Positions 1 through 11,973 are shown, counted from the first letter of the stretch. The stretch: 64,000 nt of DNA from Ligula intestinalis (GCA_036362985.1 JAYGXS010000008.1:15770534-15834533); one strand, 5' to 3'. Made by a program: numbers and translations. Notes: generated from the letters alone by a model not told the origin.

Positions 1-1740
1 AGGTCAATCTTGGAAAAATCGGCTTTCCAGCCAACATGTGAGAAAAATCATGGATGTGTGGTATCAAGTACCGGTCCGTGACTGTAGCTCGATTAAGAGC
101 GCGATAATCACCACTTGGCCGCCAATCATCGGATGACCTTTTGCCAACCATATGCAGTGGGGGACGGATAATCTCCAGATTAAACATGTGCTCGAACTCA
201 TTCTTCGCGGCCTGTAGCTTCTCGGGATGAAGCCGACGCGGATAAGCATGGGCAGGTCTGCCGGTGGTAGTGATATGGTGATGAACAGCGTGTTGAACCT
301 GCTCCATGATCTGATATGGCTTAGAGAGGGACAGATAATCCCTCAAGATGTCAGAAAATGGTGGGCTTGGCACGGCCAATTGTATGCCAGCGGTAGGCTC
401 ACGTGAAACTACCCCGAATGTAAACAGCTGAGTGGTGGGATCTATCAGTTTTTTGTGCTTGGTGTCGACTGTGAGGCCGAAATGCGACAGGAAATCTGCT
501 CCAATTATAGGCAACTGGACGTCAGCCTGGATGAAAGCCCACTGGAAGCAGCGACGAAGCCCAAGGTCTAGAGTAAGGGACCGTAGCCCGAACAAGGCGA
601 TAGTGGTGTTGTTCGCAGCCTGCAGTGTAAACAGTGATGGCTGGAGATTATGACGTAGAGGGGGCTGTAAAACGCTCACCTCGGCATCCATATTGATCAA
701 GAAACGGAACCCGGTCGACTTGTCGGACACATAAAACAGGCGACTGGATCGCGATAAGCGAGCGCAGTCGTCGCCATTACTGGCTGGTGGCGCCTTTTCC
801 CAAATAGGAACGCCTAGCATTGGTGCAAGGCAAGTCGCATTTATTGCATCCGGGCCAAACGTACGATAGTACCAGCATACTTTGTCGTCTGCACGCTCTT
901 TTCAATTAAAAAAAGTGCGATGGGCAGGGGCCCGACCGGTTTGTAAAATGTTAAGTGTGAAACACATAGTGCTTATTTGAGAGCACAATAACCTGAGAGT
1001 ATCTTTAAGATCCTGTAGGTCGTCGTCTCTGGTTGCCGGAATATCGTAAAGCAGTTGGGCGGGCGAACTAAACCGCAGGGATTATGTACCACGCGATTTG
1101 GTCGTCTTTCGTGGAGTATGACTATCAGGTTTACGATCAGATCATGACATGGAAACCTGAGAGACAGCAGCGTTAGGCATTGAGGTCGATGCTTGATGTA
1201 CAGAGTACGAACTAGCTCCGATATAACATTGCCAGATGCGATTAGCATGTTCCGCAAGTTTTTCAAGCAGGACAGTGTCGTCTAGCTGCGCAAGGATTTG
1301 TTGCATTGGAAGGGGCAGTTTATCTATCCAAATCCGGCGGAAAATAGAGTCGTCTAAAGTTCGACCAGCGAGCAAATACCGCATGTGGCGCATGAGGGCA
1401 AAAGGCGTTTCATCACCGAGCTATACACTGTTGAGGAGCTGGTTGAGCTTGCTGTCGGCAGATTGTGCCATGCGTTTGAGGATAGCCTGTTTCAAGTGAG
1501 AATAAGGGTGATCCCTAGAAATAGGATCAAGAAGATCCTGAACTGCGTAGGCGACGTCGAAGTGTAAGTACTGAACGACGTACGCGTAATGTGCACGCTC
1601 GCTTGTAGTATGACGTGTGGCGAAAAAGGCCTCGATCTGTTTGAACCAAACTGTAGGGTCACGAACCTTGTACGGGGGCAGCTTAATAGAAATCTGAAAA
1701 GCATGAGGTTCATCCCTATCGACTGACGCATAGGATCTGT
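1..1740 (-). mobile_element. Ty3/Gypsy LTR retrotransposon, gag-PR-RT part, cut by window edge
   Basis: Read on the minus strand this is the 5' half of a Ty3/Gypsy polyprotein. Gag lies at about 1740-900 and contains the typical motif IWIDKLPLPMQQILAQLDD near 1280-1345. Gag ends in a degenerate zinc-knuckle-like block, [11 protein letters not shown], near 865, where the usual His is Tyr. A protease-like region follows at 840-430 in one uninterrupted frame down to position 1. The RT N-terminus, with [15 protein letters not shown], lies at about 60-120. The frame is open from about 900 to base 1, so pol is not obviously broken by stops here. The protease active-site triplet is Asn-Met-Asp instead of Asp-Thr-Gly (686-694). 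RT catalytic residues, RNase H and integrase lie outside the window. No LTR can be paired because only one end is visible. Confidence 0.85.
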
Positions 1741-1749
1741 TACAAAGGT

Positions 1750-3030
1750 TGATCGACTTCTGCTATGTCGAGAAACGTGTGAACGACAAAATCGAACGTG
1801 AAAAACAGGGAAATTGAATAAATAGCAAAACATGTGTAACAGTAAAAACGGGGTTGCCAAATTTGTAGCGGAAAAGTCTCTACAAATATATAAAACGTCT
1901 AGTGAAAATGCCATGAAAAGCTTTCTAGTGTAGAGCTCACTTTCATTGACTAATCTACAGACTTCACTAGTTTAAAAAAGTTGCAAAGACTGCATACAAG
2001 AGTGACAATAAAAATTAACAATGATACGACACACTTAGATCCTCCACGATCCTTGTCCGCGGTACCCAAGAGATCGACTTACCAGAGGAGGGGTCCATGA
2101 AGGCCTGGATCTCAGTTCAAGTTGCAGTCGGGAGAGTCGAGAGAAATCTTGTTTGTAAGTTGCCGTTAGTTGCTCCCCAGCCCGGAAATGATCACCAGAG
2201 AATAGTGTCGTTGAAGGGCAACGAAAACAGCGGCTGATTAGGTTGGAATATTATAAGAGGCAAGGCGGTGTACGCAAAGAGCGAGGAGAACTCTGCACGC
2301 TATAATAATCGAATATGTATTTTTGAGCCGCGTGCGTTAAAACAAAAATAAAAATGTTACTTCATTTAAACAACCTACAGGTTGAGCTAAGAGCCCACAG
2401 TACCTAGCCTGGCGTAGCGCATTCCCGAAAGGATTGGAAGAATTGGAAGAATGTCCCAAAACCTTGAAGAGGAGGTCTGCATCTCAAGCCATAAAAGCTT
2501 TCCTGGTTTCATAAAACAAGTGCTTTGTCCTTCTTGTCAATTTCGACAAATGAGTGTATGGTTTTAAGGAATTCGTCGTCAGCTGAGCAATATTTGTTTG
2601 AGCTTTAATGTTTTGTAATATATCCAGAAGAAGGTTGTATTTTGGTCTGCGGATATGGTTGGATCACGTAGGCGCAGCATTAAGGACGGGCCGAGGCCAA
2701 ATATGTTGCAAGGAGACTTGCGCCAAGCGAGAGTTGAGGCACCACAGGTGGACAGGAATCCTCAATTCTCCGGATCTACCACCGAAGACTGAAATCTATT
2801 GAAGGCTTGTTTGTTGCACCTGATCCAAAGCCACTGTCCGGTATCCGTGCTTATGGCATCGAAGTCATTTTATTAAAGGAAGAAGGCTTTCGCCCTTCAG
2901 CTCCTTATTCATAACCAAAAATCGCATAATAGGTCCACCGTAACAATATTACATAATACAAATGTGCCCTGATAATCTCGAAAGCACGCCGAACCACCGG
3001 ATTTATCCTTATAAATGTTAAGACTATCAA
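1750..3030. other. Gene-free stretch next to the Gypsy copy
   Basis: This stretch lies upstream of gag of the minus-strand Gypsy element, so it should hold that element's leader and perhaps its 5' LTR (about 1920-2350). With the other LTR outside the window I cannot delimit it. I see no protein similarity and no RNA gene in either part. Confidence 0.4.
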
Positions 3031-3580
3031 GGTTAGAACTAGAACTAGCCTTTATAATGTGTACGTGAGACCTAGTCTTGAATACTGCTCACCGTTATTC
3101 AGTCTTCTGCGCACTAGTGAACGGAAGAAAATAGAATCGGTGTAGCACTTTTTCACTAGAAGAGTTTTCACTACAGAACACCGTTACTTAGCCTACCAAC
3201 AAAGGTGCGAACTTATAAAGCTGGATCCCCTGTGGCTTCATAGATTGCAGAAGGGTCTACTTTTACTGTTTAAGCTTTTGAATGGTCAAATCTTTAATCC
3301 TCTCAGTACAATAAGGCAGCTTGAGCACTCTCGACGCGCCTGTCACCGAGACTTTTTTATTCATTCCTATGGCACGTACAGTTAGGTACCGGCAATTCTT
3401 TTCAGTAAACGCCATATCAATGTGGGACAAGCTGCCCAAAAGAATTAAAACCCAGCAAAGCTACCCTATTTTTAAGAGAGCTTTAATTTGTTTTCTACAT
3501 TCAGGACAACTTTCACGAATTTTGAGTGCTGACTCAGTGGAATCTCTCTTTCACTCTGATGGCGTTCGTGGACTTTGAAC
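3030..3580 (+). mobile_element. CR1-like non-LTR retrotransposon, 3' fragment
   Basis: The three plus-strand frames together give the C-terminal region that follows the RT in CR1-like LINEs. There is a block reading YVRPRLEYCSPLFS near 3060-3100, then a VQHFFTRRVF block near 3140-3170. A final FFSVNAISMWDKLPK block near 3390-3440 corresponds to the usual FF..R....WN.LP signature at the end of these proteins. The frame changes at least once, at about 3340-3385. The 5' end is missing, as is usual for LINE copies. It is non-functional. Confidence 0.7.
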
Positions 3581-3584
3581 CCCG

Positions 3585-4110
3585 CCAGGCTTTATGCTGA
3601 AGATAATTCTGCTGAAGCAGCAGCCCGCAGTCTGCTAACCCTTCAGCCGATAGCGCGCAACTTTTGCCGACAACTATTGAAGGAAGACTGAGAACACTGT
3701 GTTCTTGTGCCAACCCTCTCCGTCTCGAGCTAATGTCCTTAAACGATATGAAACATTTCTCCTGCTGATGTGTCAACTCAGCTGACAACTGTACATATAT
3801 TCCGTTTGTATCATACATTTGAAGTCAGGTTTTTTCACTTGAAGCAAACTCTCCATCTCGTCCAGTATTGACAACACACAAAACATGAAACAAAACCAAT
3901 ACTGGCTGCAACATAGGGAGTTTGTTTTAGGTTTTTTTCGGTCTTCGAGGTTTTGGAAGGCACCTAAGAGGTGCATTACCAACTCTTTACAATTGCCTGT
4001 AAACTGGCATAATAAACATATTATAAATGTAGGCTTAACATCAACGGTAAGTGTGAGCAAGTTGCAAGATGCTGCTACTGACAATTTGTTCGTTATATCT
4101 GCCACAGTTT
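3585..4110. other. Stretch between two LINE 3' ends, nothing recognised
   Basis: Short overlapping open frames occur on both strands here, but none shows family motifs or splice-consistent structure. It most likely holds the 3' untranslated parts of the two LINE fragments on either side, which are transcribed toward each other. Confidence 0.3.
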
Positions 4111-4124
4111 CTCAGCAAATGAGA

Positions 4125-4500
4125 ATCAAATTTGTGTTTAAAAATGTCGGCAGTATCTGAGAGGACCACTTTTTCCGGGAGTCCATTCTACGCTCCAATG
4201 ACTCTCTGAGAGAAGGCGTTTCGTCGAACATCGATACGGGCCGGTTTCCTACGTAGTTTAAAGGGATGACCCCGCAGATGGTCAGTCCGAGCCAATTCGA
4301 AGAAATTATCAAATTCTAGGGCGCAGTCTCAGCCTCTAACAATACGGTAGGTTTGTTTGAGGTCCCCGCGGAGTTGCCTATAATTGAGAGGGAAAAGTTC
4401 AAGTTCGGTCAGTCTGTCTTCATAAGGCAGATGACGAAGATTCTTGACCATCTTCGTAGCCCTCACCTGCACTCGTTCCAGGTGCAGGTAATCCTTCTTG
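4125..4500 (-). mobile_element. CR1-like LINE (family A), 3' fragment
   Basis: On the minus strand the stretch from 4500 down to 4125 reads as the post-RT C-terminal domain. It starts with [20 protein letters not shown], then [16 protein letters not shown], then RTDHLRGHPFKLRR, and ends with AFSQRVIGA followed by a stop where family members have Trp, then NGLPEKVV. The same blocks recur in the long copy at 58200-61240 and in the copy at 15660-16760, so I place all three in one family. A second internal stop lies in the block before RTDHLRGHP. It is a dead 5'-truncated copy. Confidence 0.75.
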
Positions 4501-4679
4501 AACCATTGGAAGCGAACTTACTATATATATCAGGAATTTCCTCGATGTTCTTTCCCAAACGACAATTCTCAACGCGCACAGTCCTAGAGAGGGAGTCCCA
4601 TAATGTTCGCTATTCTGATCACCATTTTTCTCTTGTTTGCTAGTGATTGTGTACAGAAATATGTGTGAGTGTGTTGCGG

Positions 4680-6470
4680 TCCGGAGATCACACCCTGAGT
4701 TGACACGTTTTCGCTGTAGCTTACGTGACTCATCATGACTTGAACAACCTCTCGCTCCTGGTCGAAGCACCCATGTTGTCACCTCTCGACCGCGTGATGT
4801 CTCCAGATTTTCCTGTCTCCACTCTCAAATCTGAAGGCTACGATTGCACAGCTAACTGCGCATGAAGCTTATCTTCAAAAGCGAGCAGCTTCCTCATAGG
4901 AGAGCCCGACGACTTCATCTAACCGAGATTTTTACTCAACTTCTTCTGGTCCAACCTCACTCGCCACCTGCCGTTATCACACCAATTTCGGTGTTAAAGC
5001 CCGTCGGTGCAAATCTCCTTGCTCCTTCAATTCCACGCGGAGCAAAAAGTAAATTCCGATCCATACGAAGGTTAATTCGACCAATCTTCCTGCTGTTTCT
5101 AAACCCCGTCGCACCTTATATGTCTACGACGCAAAAAGTGGCAGACTTTTTATGATTGACACTGGCGCTCAACTGATTGTTATTCCTCCTTCAGCAGCCG
5201 ACCTTCGGTCTATTAACCCCTGGTTCCCTTCTGCATCTGTGAACACCTGGCCTTTTGTAAAAGTTTACTTGTAAGGCGCATGGTTGGCGTCGTCAAAACC
5301 CAGGAAGACGGGATAAACCTAAAACAAACCCCTTCTTTTGCAGTCACGATTGGCTTTGTTTTGATTTTATAAATAGGGAGGTTGTTTTTTGTTAAAAAAC
5401 TGACTTCAGCGGTACAAAATTAGCAAAATATGAAATTGAGTAGCTGTACATTATAATGGTTAATGTTTCGTAGTAAGAATACTTTGGGCCTGGAAAAAAG
5501 CATTCATTCATGCAATCTCAATTTTTCATCATGCTTTGTGACGTTTCTACCGCTTCTTTTCACGCTTTGTGCTGCCGTAACTCCGACGCAATTTCTTCTC
5601 CTCCCCGCACAACGTATCTCACCCTTGGAGTCGAGCCACCGACAAGTTAGTTTACCGCCACTTTGTTTGTCCTGGGATGCACTAGGACCTCAAAACTTGG
5701 ACTCAAGCTTGCGTAGCTTGTAAAGGGAGTAAAGTCCATCCGCACAACAGAGAACCCATTGGCACTTTCTTTAGCCCTAGTGCCAGGTGCAGTCACGCTC
5801 TTTTGGATATCGTAGGCCCCTGCCTCTTTTCAATGGCTATTCCTAGCTTCTTACTTATGTGGATCGATACACTCGGTGATCAGAAGTGATCCCAATTCCC
5901 GATGTTTCTGCTTCAACTGTTTTCAAGGCTTCCCACAGTCGTTGGTTACCATTTTTGGCGCTTTCTCGACAATCATGACTGACAGTGATGCTCAAGTCGC
6001 CGCTTCACTTTTCCAGTCTTTACACACTTTTCTAGGCTATACGCGCATCCACACTACAGCCTATCACCCAGCTGCCAACGGAATGGTCGGGCAGTTTCAC
6101 CGCACCTTGTAGTACTCCCTCCGCGCCACGGCCGATCAAGAGAACTGGATGGACCGTATTCTTGCGGTCCTGTTGGGCATCCGTTCCTCCCTCAAGCTGG
6201 ATATTGACTGTTCCCCCGCTGAACTGGTGTTCGGCGCCCCTGTCCGACTTCCCGGTGAGTTGATCTCACAAACTCCTCCAAATGTGGTCGAGGATCCTAC
6301 CAACCGCCTGCACCGTTTCTGACAGTTTACATTGATACTTTCCCTGGTTCCGTCCACGACCATCGTCTCCAGACCAGATGAATTGAACCGATTCGCTCTT
6401 AATGATCACTACCCATTGACACTGGTGAAGATGCCAGTTTCTGAAAGGTAGGATGTATATCAGAATCAAC
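4680..6470 (+). mobile_element. Ty3/Gypsy retrotransposon with RT and RNase H deleted
   Basis: The Gag C-terminus is visible at about 4950-5030 as CRYHTNFGVKARRCKSPC, a C-x2-H-x9-C-x3-C block. A protease follows with an intact Asp-Thr-Gly (5158-5166) in the context RLFMIDTGAQLIVIPPS. The protein similarity stops near 5260. After about 200 bp of unrelated sequence the integrase begins. It has a zinc-binding HFVCPGMH block near 5655, a CVACKGSK block near 5715, and the core with IMTDSDAQVAASLFQSL (5970-6030), TAYHPAANGMV (6057-6090), then VLLGIRSSLKLDID and ELVFGAPVRLPGEL (6165-6260). RT and RNase H, normally about 2 kb between protease and integrase, are absent. Several stops and frameshifts are present. 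No LTRs were recognised. Confidence 0.8.
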
Positions 6471-6479
6471 TAAACTTTG

Positions 6480-8020
6480 AACGCATATGGACAACGGTTA
6501 AGAACGTTTACTCGTACGTTCTTTGGTAAATAAGGCTGTTATCCGGTTTGATGTTAGCGACCTAAATTCTTCGAATTCCCGTAACGCCTTTCAATAGTAT
6601 GTTCCGCAGACCTCTTTATATAATGTCACACAATATAAAATCTGAAGAAGTATTTAATTGGATAGCATGAAATGCAATAGCTAATGAGAGTTTTGAAAAA
6701 ATCGACTTTGGGACTGCTCAAGGACAAATCTGAAATTATTTTACTTGTTTCACGAATCGTCCCGTAATACGTAAGAATTTCAATTTCCACAGCGCATCCA
6801 TCTCTATGACTCTCAGATATATGAAGTTTTAAAAGGTCCTTTCCAATGATCGATTTAACAACGAGTGTCGTCTGCTCGTTACTTGTCTCGTCTTCTCCTT
6901 CTGGTGGAAGTAGAACAATCGTTCTTCGTTACTTTCTACTCACGAAATTTTATCGATCATCCTGCAATTGGATAAGAATGCCCGTTTTAAATAGCTTGTC
7001 CCATGGCTTTTATGGATTGAAATGAGCAAAACCAGTCTTATTAAAAGATGTACGAGAACCCTTAATGGGGGAATATTGTTCTTCATTTCATTTTTAGAAA
7101 TGAGCAGGACTCTATCATGACGCTTATCGAAGCAGAGAAAAATAACGGAAAAACAAGTAACCATGTAACAAACCAGTCCGACCATGGGTTATTTGAACGC
7201 AACAAGAGCACTTACAGCGCGGATCCAGGTGAGGATGGTGTGAACGTCTATTGGTGAAAATGCCGATTTTACTTCTCAACTCCTTCGCTTAAAATACTTA
7301 TCTCTCGTCAAGTATCGTGTCGTAATCTCGGTACCGTCAGCAGTCTTATGATCCTCACTCGCATTTGCCCACAACGCTGCATTCCCGACCGGTATCCGAC
7401 TAATAATCTGTGATCAGACCTCTCTTCAAATGGAGCGATTGTACACTTCCTTGGTAACCTTTCGTATTGCAACCTGCCCCTTTTGGCTGTTTCTGTTTTC
7501 CTTTATTTCAACAGATCTCACTTTTTATTATCTCGTTATTTATCTACCACGCTATGGTTGTGAGTGCTGGCCATGACTAACCATCCGGAGTGCTATATTA
7601 GTGAATTATTCCTTAAGTTGTGTGTCAAACTGGGCATGCTAGGCCGGTTAACGAAAATATTAAGAGCATTAACCAAAATTAAGTGGATTGTCACTAGAAA
7701 TGCACAACAAAATATATAGGGTTACGATAAATGTTTTCACTGCGCTAAAATTTGGACATTAAAGAGAACCTATTTGTACAAAAGCGGCGGATAATTTTAA
7801 CCAATGAACGTGCGGAATGAGCGTCCAATATATGGACAGGTGTTTTAATCTTTTTATTTGTCGCGACGAAGTTCCAAAGACTGGAAGAAAACACATCTAA
7901 TATTTCATGTAAGTTATTGCGCGTGTGGCCTAATGTTGTGATTGGTGTGTAGGAACTGTGATTTAAGGACGAGTTTTAATGTTACTACTTATCCGTAAGC
8001 TAATTACCTTGTTTTACCAT
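6480..8020. other. Gene-free stretch
   Basis: AT-rich sequence without recognisable coding, RNA or repeat signal. The open frame on the minus strand at 6940-7185 has no family motif and I do not call it a gene. Confidence 0.4.
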
Positions 8021-8028
8021 CTCCTTAT

Positions 8029-8275
8029 AATATTCCATTCATCCTCTCCGGGAGAGGAAGAAGAAGGGACAATTTCTGGGACCAATTTTAGCCGACGTTA
8101 CGGACATTAGGCGTCAGGCTACCGGTTAGACGCACTTACTGTACACCAGCTAGAGAATAGTTAACATACTCTGATGCTGGAAGTGAGAAGGCTTTTTAAG
8201 CATCAGCTAAAATGCAACTTGGTCCCAGCAACTACCCCTTCTTCGTTCTCTCTCGGGGATGATAAACGGAATATT
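8029..8275. mobile_element. Small foldback (MITE-like) element
   Basis: Bases 8029-8097 and 8204-8275 are imperfect reverse complements. The left arm begins near TATAATATTCCATTCATC and contains CTGGGACCAATTTTAGC; the right arm contains GCTAAAATGCAACTTGGTCCC and ends near GGAATATTATATCC. The spacer is about 105 bp. There is no coding potential. The size, terminal inverted repeats and AT-rich ends are those of a miniature inverted-repeat element. I could not identify a target-site duplication with confidence. Confidence 0.6.
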
Positions 8276-8750
8276 ATATCCGGACCTCTAATTTTTGCGC
8301 ATATTAACTCCTTATAATGTTCGATCCAATCTTTTTCCACTGATATCTCGTTTTGCTGCTGCACCAGAAGTGCATGCGCCAACTCTGGGACCGCCGCAGC
8401 AGGCCTCTTGTAAAATAAAATATTAAGTTGACCCTGTCTGCAAATAAAAGAAGATGTTAAGTCGTTTTAGCAAGGTTTTCGTGTTTTAGGAATCAGTGAG
8501 TCTCTTGGGAAACTTATTAGCGGCTGTTTAGGTGGTCGATGACTCCTCCGAGTGAATTTGTATAGTCTAACTAATTGAATACTTATTAAACTCATAGCCT
8601 CAAGCAGAAGCGGAAAATGTTTCCAATGGGTTTCCGGCATTGCAGCTGTCAAAACTACTACTTCCAGGTACTAGATATATTGTCTACCTTCAGCGCCCTT
8701 GCCGTTGAGACCCTCAGCCTCGGTTCCGTCGTAGGAAGGCGAAGTTAGTC

Positions 8751-8995
8751 GCCAGGTGGAAGGAATAGTTTATTGTGCACAGAAGTAGAGGAGCGAATAG
8801 TTCGAAGGAAGTAGACAGTGGCACGAGCGCGCGTTCGCATTAGCGAGGGCCGGCATCCGAAGTGTGGCAACGCGGCAATCGCCAAAGTCTTGAATGTGAT
8901 TGGCCAGACCGGAATGGCGTTGACTCACATGTGCGCACGTGCTAGCAGTCGAGAGAAGGAAGCGTTGCGTGCGGATTGCGGTCACTACAGACAGA
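8751..8995 (+). repeat. Interspersed repeat alpha, copy 1
   Basis: This copy shares a diagnostic start, CGCCAGGTGGAAGGAATAG, and a body with ATTGTG-ACAGAAGTAG, a purine-rich AGGAAGT segment and a later CCGAAGTG box, with the stretches at 12972-13230 and 13519-13800. All three are in the same orientation. No protein domain or clear box A/box B is visible, so its class is unknown. Confidence 0.6.
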
Positions 8996-8999
8996 ATGC

Positions 9000-9590
9000 C
9001 GACTTCTAAGCTATTTTTTCCAGCCGTCTGCATGAAGCGTGCTCTAAAAAAGTGGCTACTTAAGTAGTTTTAATTTCACCGCTGATTTTTGATGCTCCTA
9101 TAGCTTATAATGTAGTTTATCGAAAAAGAATTTACGAAAATGCTCTTTATTGTAGTCATTTGGTAACATATTACGTCGTATCCAAATGGTATACACTAAA
9201 GACGGGGTGGAGTTCGGTTTTAGGAAAAAAATTTTCCGATACCCAGATCATTTTGAACCCGAATTGTAGTTGCAATTTCTCTGTTAGGGTTTCAAAACCG
9301 CATGCCACCCACACACCCTGCCTAAGGGAAATTGCATATTTATTTACATTCTTGCAAAGACGTTATGCAGTTCTCATCAGATTTGGACTGTCTAGTATAT
9401 TTCATAAGCAGCATTAACAAATGCATGGATACGATGCTTCTTTTTGCATGAATAATTATGTCTAAGGAAAATAAAGTAGTTCTCCTCGCCATAGCTACCA
9501 ATAACTAACGGCCGTCTGATTTGTTGACTTTGCCGCTGCGTTATACTCAGTCCATCTTGAATCCCTATAGCAGATACTGGCCCTAGATTG
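9000..9590. other. Gene-free stretch
   Basis: No supported coding or RNA feature. Short open frames on both strands lack motifs. Confidence 0.3.
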
Positions 9591-9594
9591 TGTG

Positions 9595-10580
9595 CCACCA
9601 CAATCATCGCCATAGTCAACGCATAATATTATTCCGCCACTGCACGGGTTCTGGTCCATAACAACCTTTCAGAACCGTTCGCTATTTGATTTCGCATTCG
9701 ACAAGGCTGTTTCCTGTTGCCTATTCCATTTAACTACGTCATTGATTGGATCCGTACGTGAAGAGGACGGGGCTGAGCTTGCATCCGGGTGTCGGCTAAC
9801 TGATTTCGATAAAGCTGATGATGTCGCTTTACTAACTCCCAGCTTTGGCTACCTTCGGCCTGTAGTGTCATGGGTGAATGAAGTCTCTTGTCGGTTGGCT
9901 TGTCCATAAATATCGTGAAGGCCAAAGTATTGTCTAGCTGCAGCCCTGACCAGGAGAAGGCACCTCTGGGGATTAATGGCCGTCAACTTGAAGAAGTACA
10001 AAGCTTTGCACACCTCGGAGAGAGGCTGCTACCGAATGGACAGAGTAAGGATGACATTGTCTTCATATCGATGCTGATCGTCGGGTTTTCTCAATCCTCC
10101 AAAAGTGCCTATAAACCCGGCGCGATATTTCTATTGCTATTAAAGTTCTCGTGTACCGTGCCTCCGTCCGGTCAGTCCTCCTCTATGGGTGTGAGTGCTA
10201 GGCTTCGCGCGAAGATTGGAGGTATTTGACTACGGCTGCCTAAGAACCGTCCCTCGAGTGAAGTATACCTGCTTCATTTCAAATGAGACACTCCGCACTC
10301 GCTGTGACAGTATCCCGAGGATATTCCAGAAGGACGACTGAGGCGAGTCAGATACGTTCTCCGTCGTCCGCTGCCCTCGATCCGAAGTCTCAGCCTTCCT
10401 GGAGTTGTCGTAACTCAAAATCTGGCTCGACACCGTTCGTCAAGAAGTGGAAGCGGTACTTGGATCGTCAGTTTTCGGTCTTCATCGCGGCAAAAGGGAA
10501 TGTGTATAGCTTTCCAGATCTGCTGTTGTTACGGGAGAGATGTACCGTCCGTGACATCATTACGGCCGGTTAGACCACGC
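9595..10580 (+). mobile_element. RTE-like LINE fragment (RT core to C-terminus)
   Basis: The order of blocks matches the near-full RTE copy at 37400-40485. YYSATARVLVHNNLSE lies near 9630-9670, FNYVIDWI near 9730, the RT active-site block DFDKADDVALLT near 9805 (usual Tyr replaced by Lys), QEKAPLGINGRQLEEVQSF (9953-10009), GERLLPNGQSKDDIV (10018-10062) and the C-terminal end DIITAG at 10551-10571. Frames shift repeatedly between these blocks. The endonuclease and the N-terminal part of RT are missing. It is a dead 5'-truncated copy. Confidence 0.8.
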
Positions 10581-10584
10581 ATGA

Positions 10585-11455
10585 TCATTGCCGTATGAAG
10601 TGCAAGTAGGCTATGAGAAAGAGGTCCCACAGGATCAATTTGTATGAGTCAACTTGAGTGAGGCTGAGATTAGGCGCAGTGTGCTTTGGGATAACATTCA
10701 ATATAAATTATGTCTATAGCAAATCACGTAGTTCACCCCACTATACGAAAGAGGTCACATAGTACTCAGAAAATTATGCAGTGGATATGGACCACGTTGT
10801 AAGCAGCGCTGCTAAATGCATGGATACGATTTATCCCAAGTAGATATTTCACAGTCCTAAAAGTCTTATCATTAGAAACTCTAAAACCCATAAGATGCCC
10901 TTTCGTCTAACATAGGATTTAAGCGTAATTTTCTACTAAATGACTACGAGAAAGAATATTTTCGTTCTTGTTTTCTACAAGGTATATTTGAATTTAGATG
11001 GGCGTGGCAAATCTACAACAAATATACTGAATAAGTAATTATAGTTTATAGAGTGGGGTTTTCGGAGGCGTCCGAAAAGAATTTAATTCGAAAGTAGGCA
11101 TGCAGAAGTGACTGAAATATTTAGGGAATACACGGGATGTTAATAAGATTTATTACTGTAATTTGGTAGTCTTTTAGAGTCGAAAACACATTTCAGAATT
11201 TAAGTAAACATTTCATCAATGCAACGACACTTGTTGTTTTCTCGATCTGATAGTGACCTTATTGTTACAAAAGACATTGAAAATTCCATCCACTTCTTGA
11301 ATAAGCTTTCGAATAGGAGAAGTGATGAAGTTTTATTTCTTTGTTCATTTACCAGGGAGATAATCTTCTATATTTTCGTAAGCCGTGTTATTATCACTAT
11401 CTGGAAAAAGTTCAATCACCTACACACGAATACTCTTGCATTCTGACTTGTTGAC
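10585..11455. other. Gene-free stretch
   Basis: AT-rich, without supported features. The 75-codon open frame at 11219-11446 has low-information composition and no motif. Confidence 0.3.
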
Positions 11456-11532
11456 TCGCTCTGCTGGCTCTCACGTGCTCTGTGTCTCAATACATGTTGT
11501 TCGAGTGACCAGACTTCTTTTGATCTCCCTCC

Positions 11533-11973
11533 ATGGGCGTCGGGACTAAGCGGGGAGTTCGGCGTTCGTCTAGTACCAGTGCGGGTCCTAACAATTTTTC
11601 CACCCCAGATCGAATGATGGCTCTGTCTAAAAACGAAATAATCGAGTTGGTACTCTTAAGTGGACGAGAAGGATGGTCTTATCACAAAATCGCCGATTTA
11701 TTTAACCTTCGACACCCTGATCGGCAACCTATTTATTTTAATGCCGTCGGGAAATCGGTCACAAAGTTTAAAGAAACAGGCAGTGTCTTGGACAAATCTC
11801 GTTCCGGGCGACCCAAGACTTCAGATAAAACGAAAGAGGTTGTCATGGCCAAGAGTGCTGCTAGCCCAAAGAAATCACTTTTCACTTCTTAACATTTTAC
11901 TTGAATAAAATTGTTTTGTTCTAAAGGTATTTATTTATCCCCTATGTACCCAGACTTCGTGGACACCCTGTAG
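11533..11973 (+). mobile_element. Mariner/Tc1-like DNA transposon remnant lacking its catalytic domain
   Basis: A 119-codon open frame (11533-11892) carries a helix-turn-helix transposase N-terminus. The visible parts are SKNEIIELVLLSGREGWSY, then IADLFNLRHPDRQP, then KSVTKFKETGSVLDKSRSG and RPKTSDKTKE. This arrangement resembles the DUF4817-type DNA-binding domain found in some mariner-like transposases. The DDE catalytic domain is absent: the frame ends after about 119 codons. About 60 bp later comes CAGACTTCGTGGACACCCTG (11950-11969), which looks like a terminal inverted repeat of this transposon group. I did not find a matching 5' repeat. The remnant sits about 245 bp upstream of the TTI2-like start codon. 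Confidence 0.6.

Noticed and set aside
3773..4160. Opposite open frames of 91-110 codons
   Set aside because: They overlap each other between two LINE 3' ends, and neither shows a motif.
4862..5155. 97-codon open frame read as a novel protein
   Set aside because: It is an out-of-frame shadow of the Gypsy Gag/protease that is visible in the neighbouring frames.
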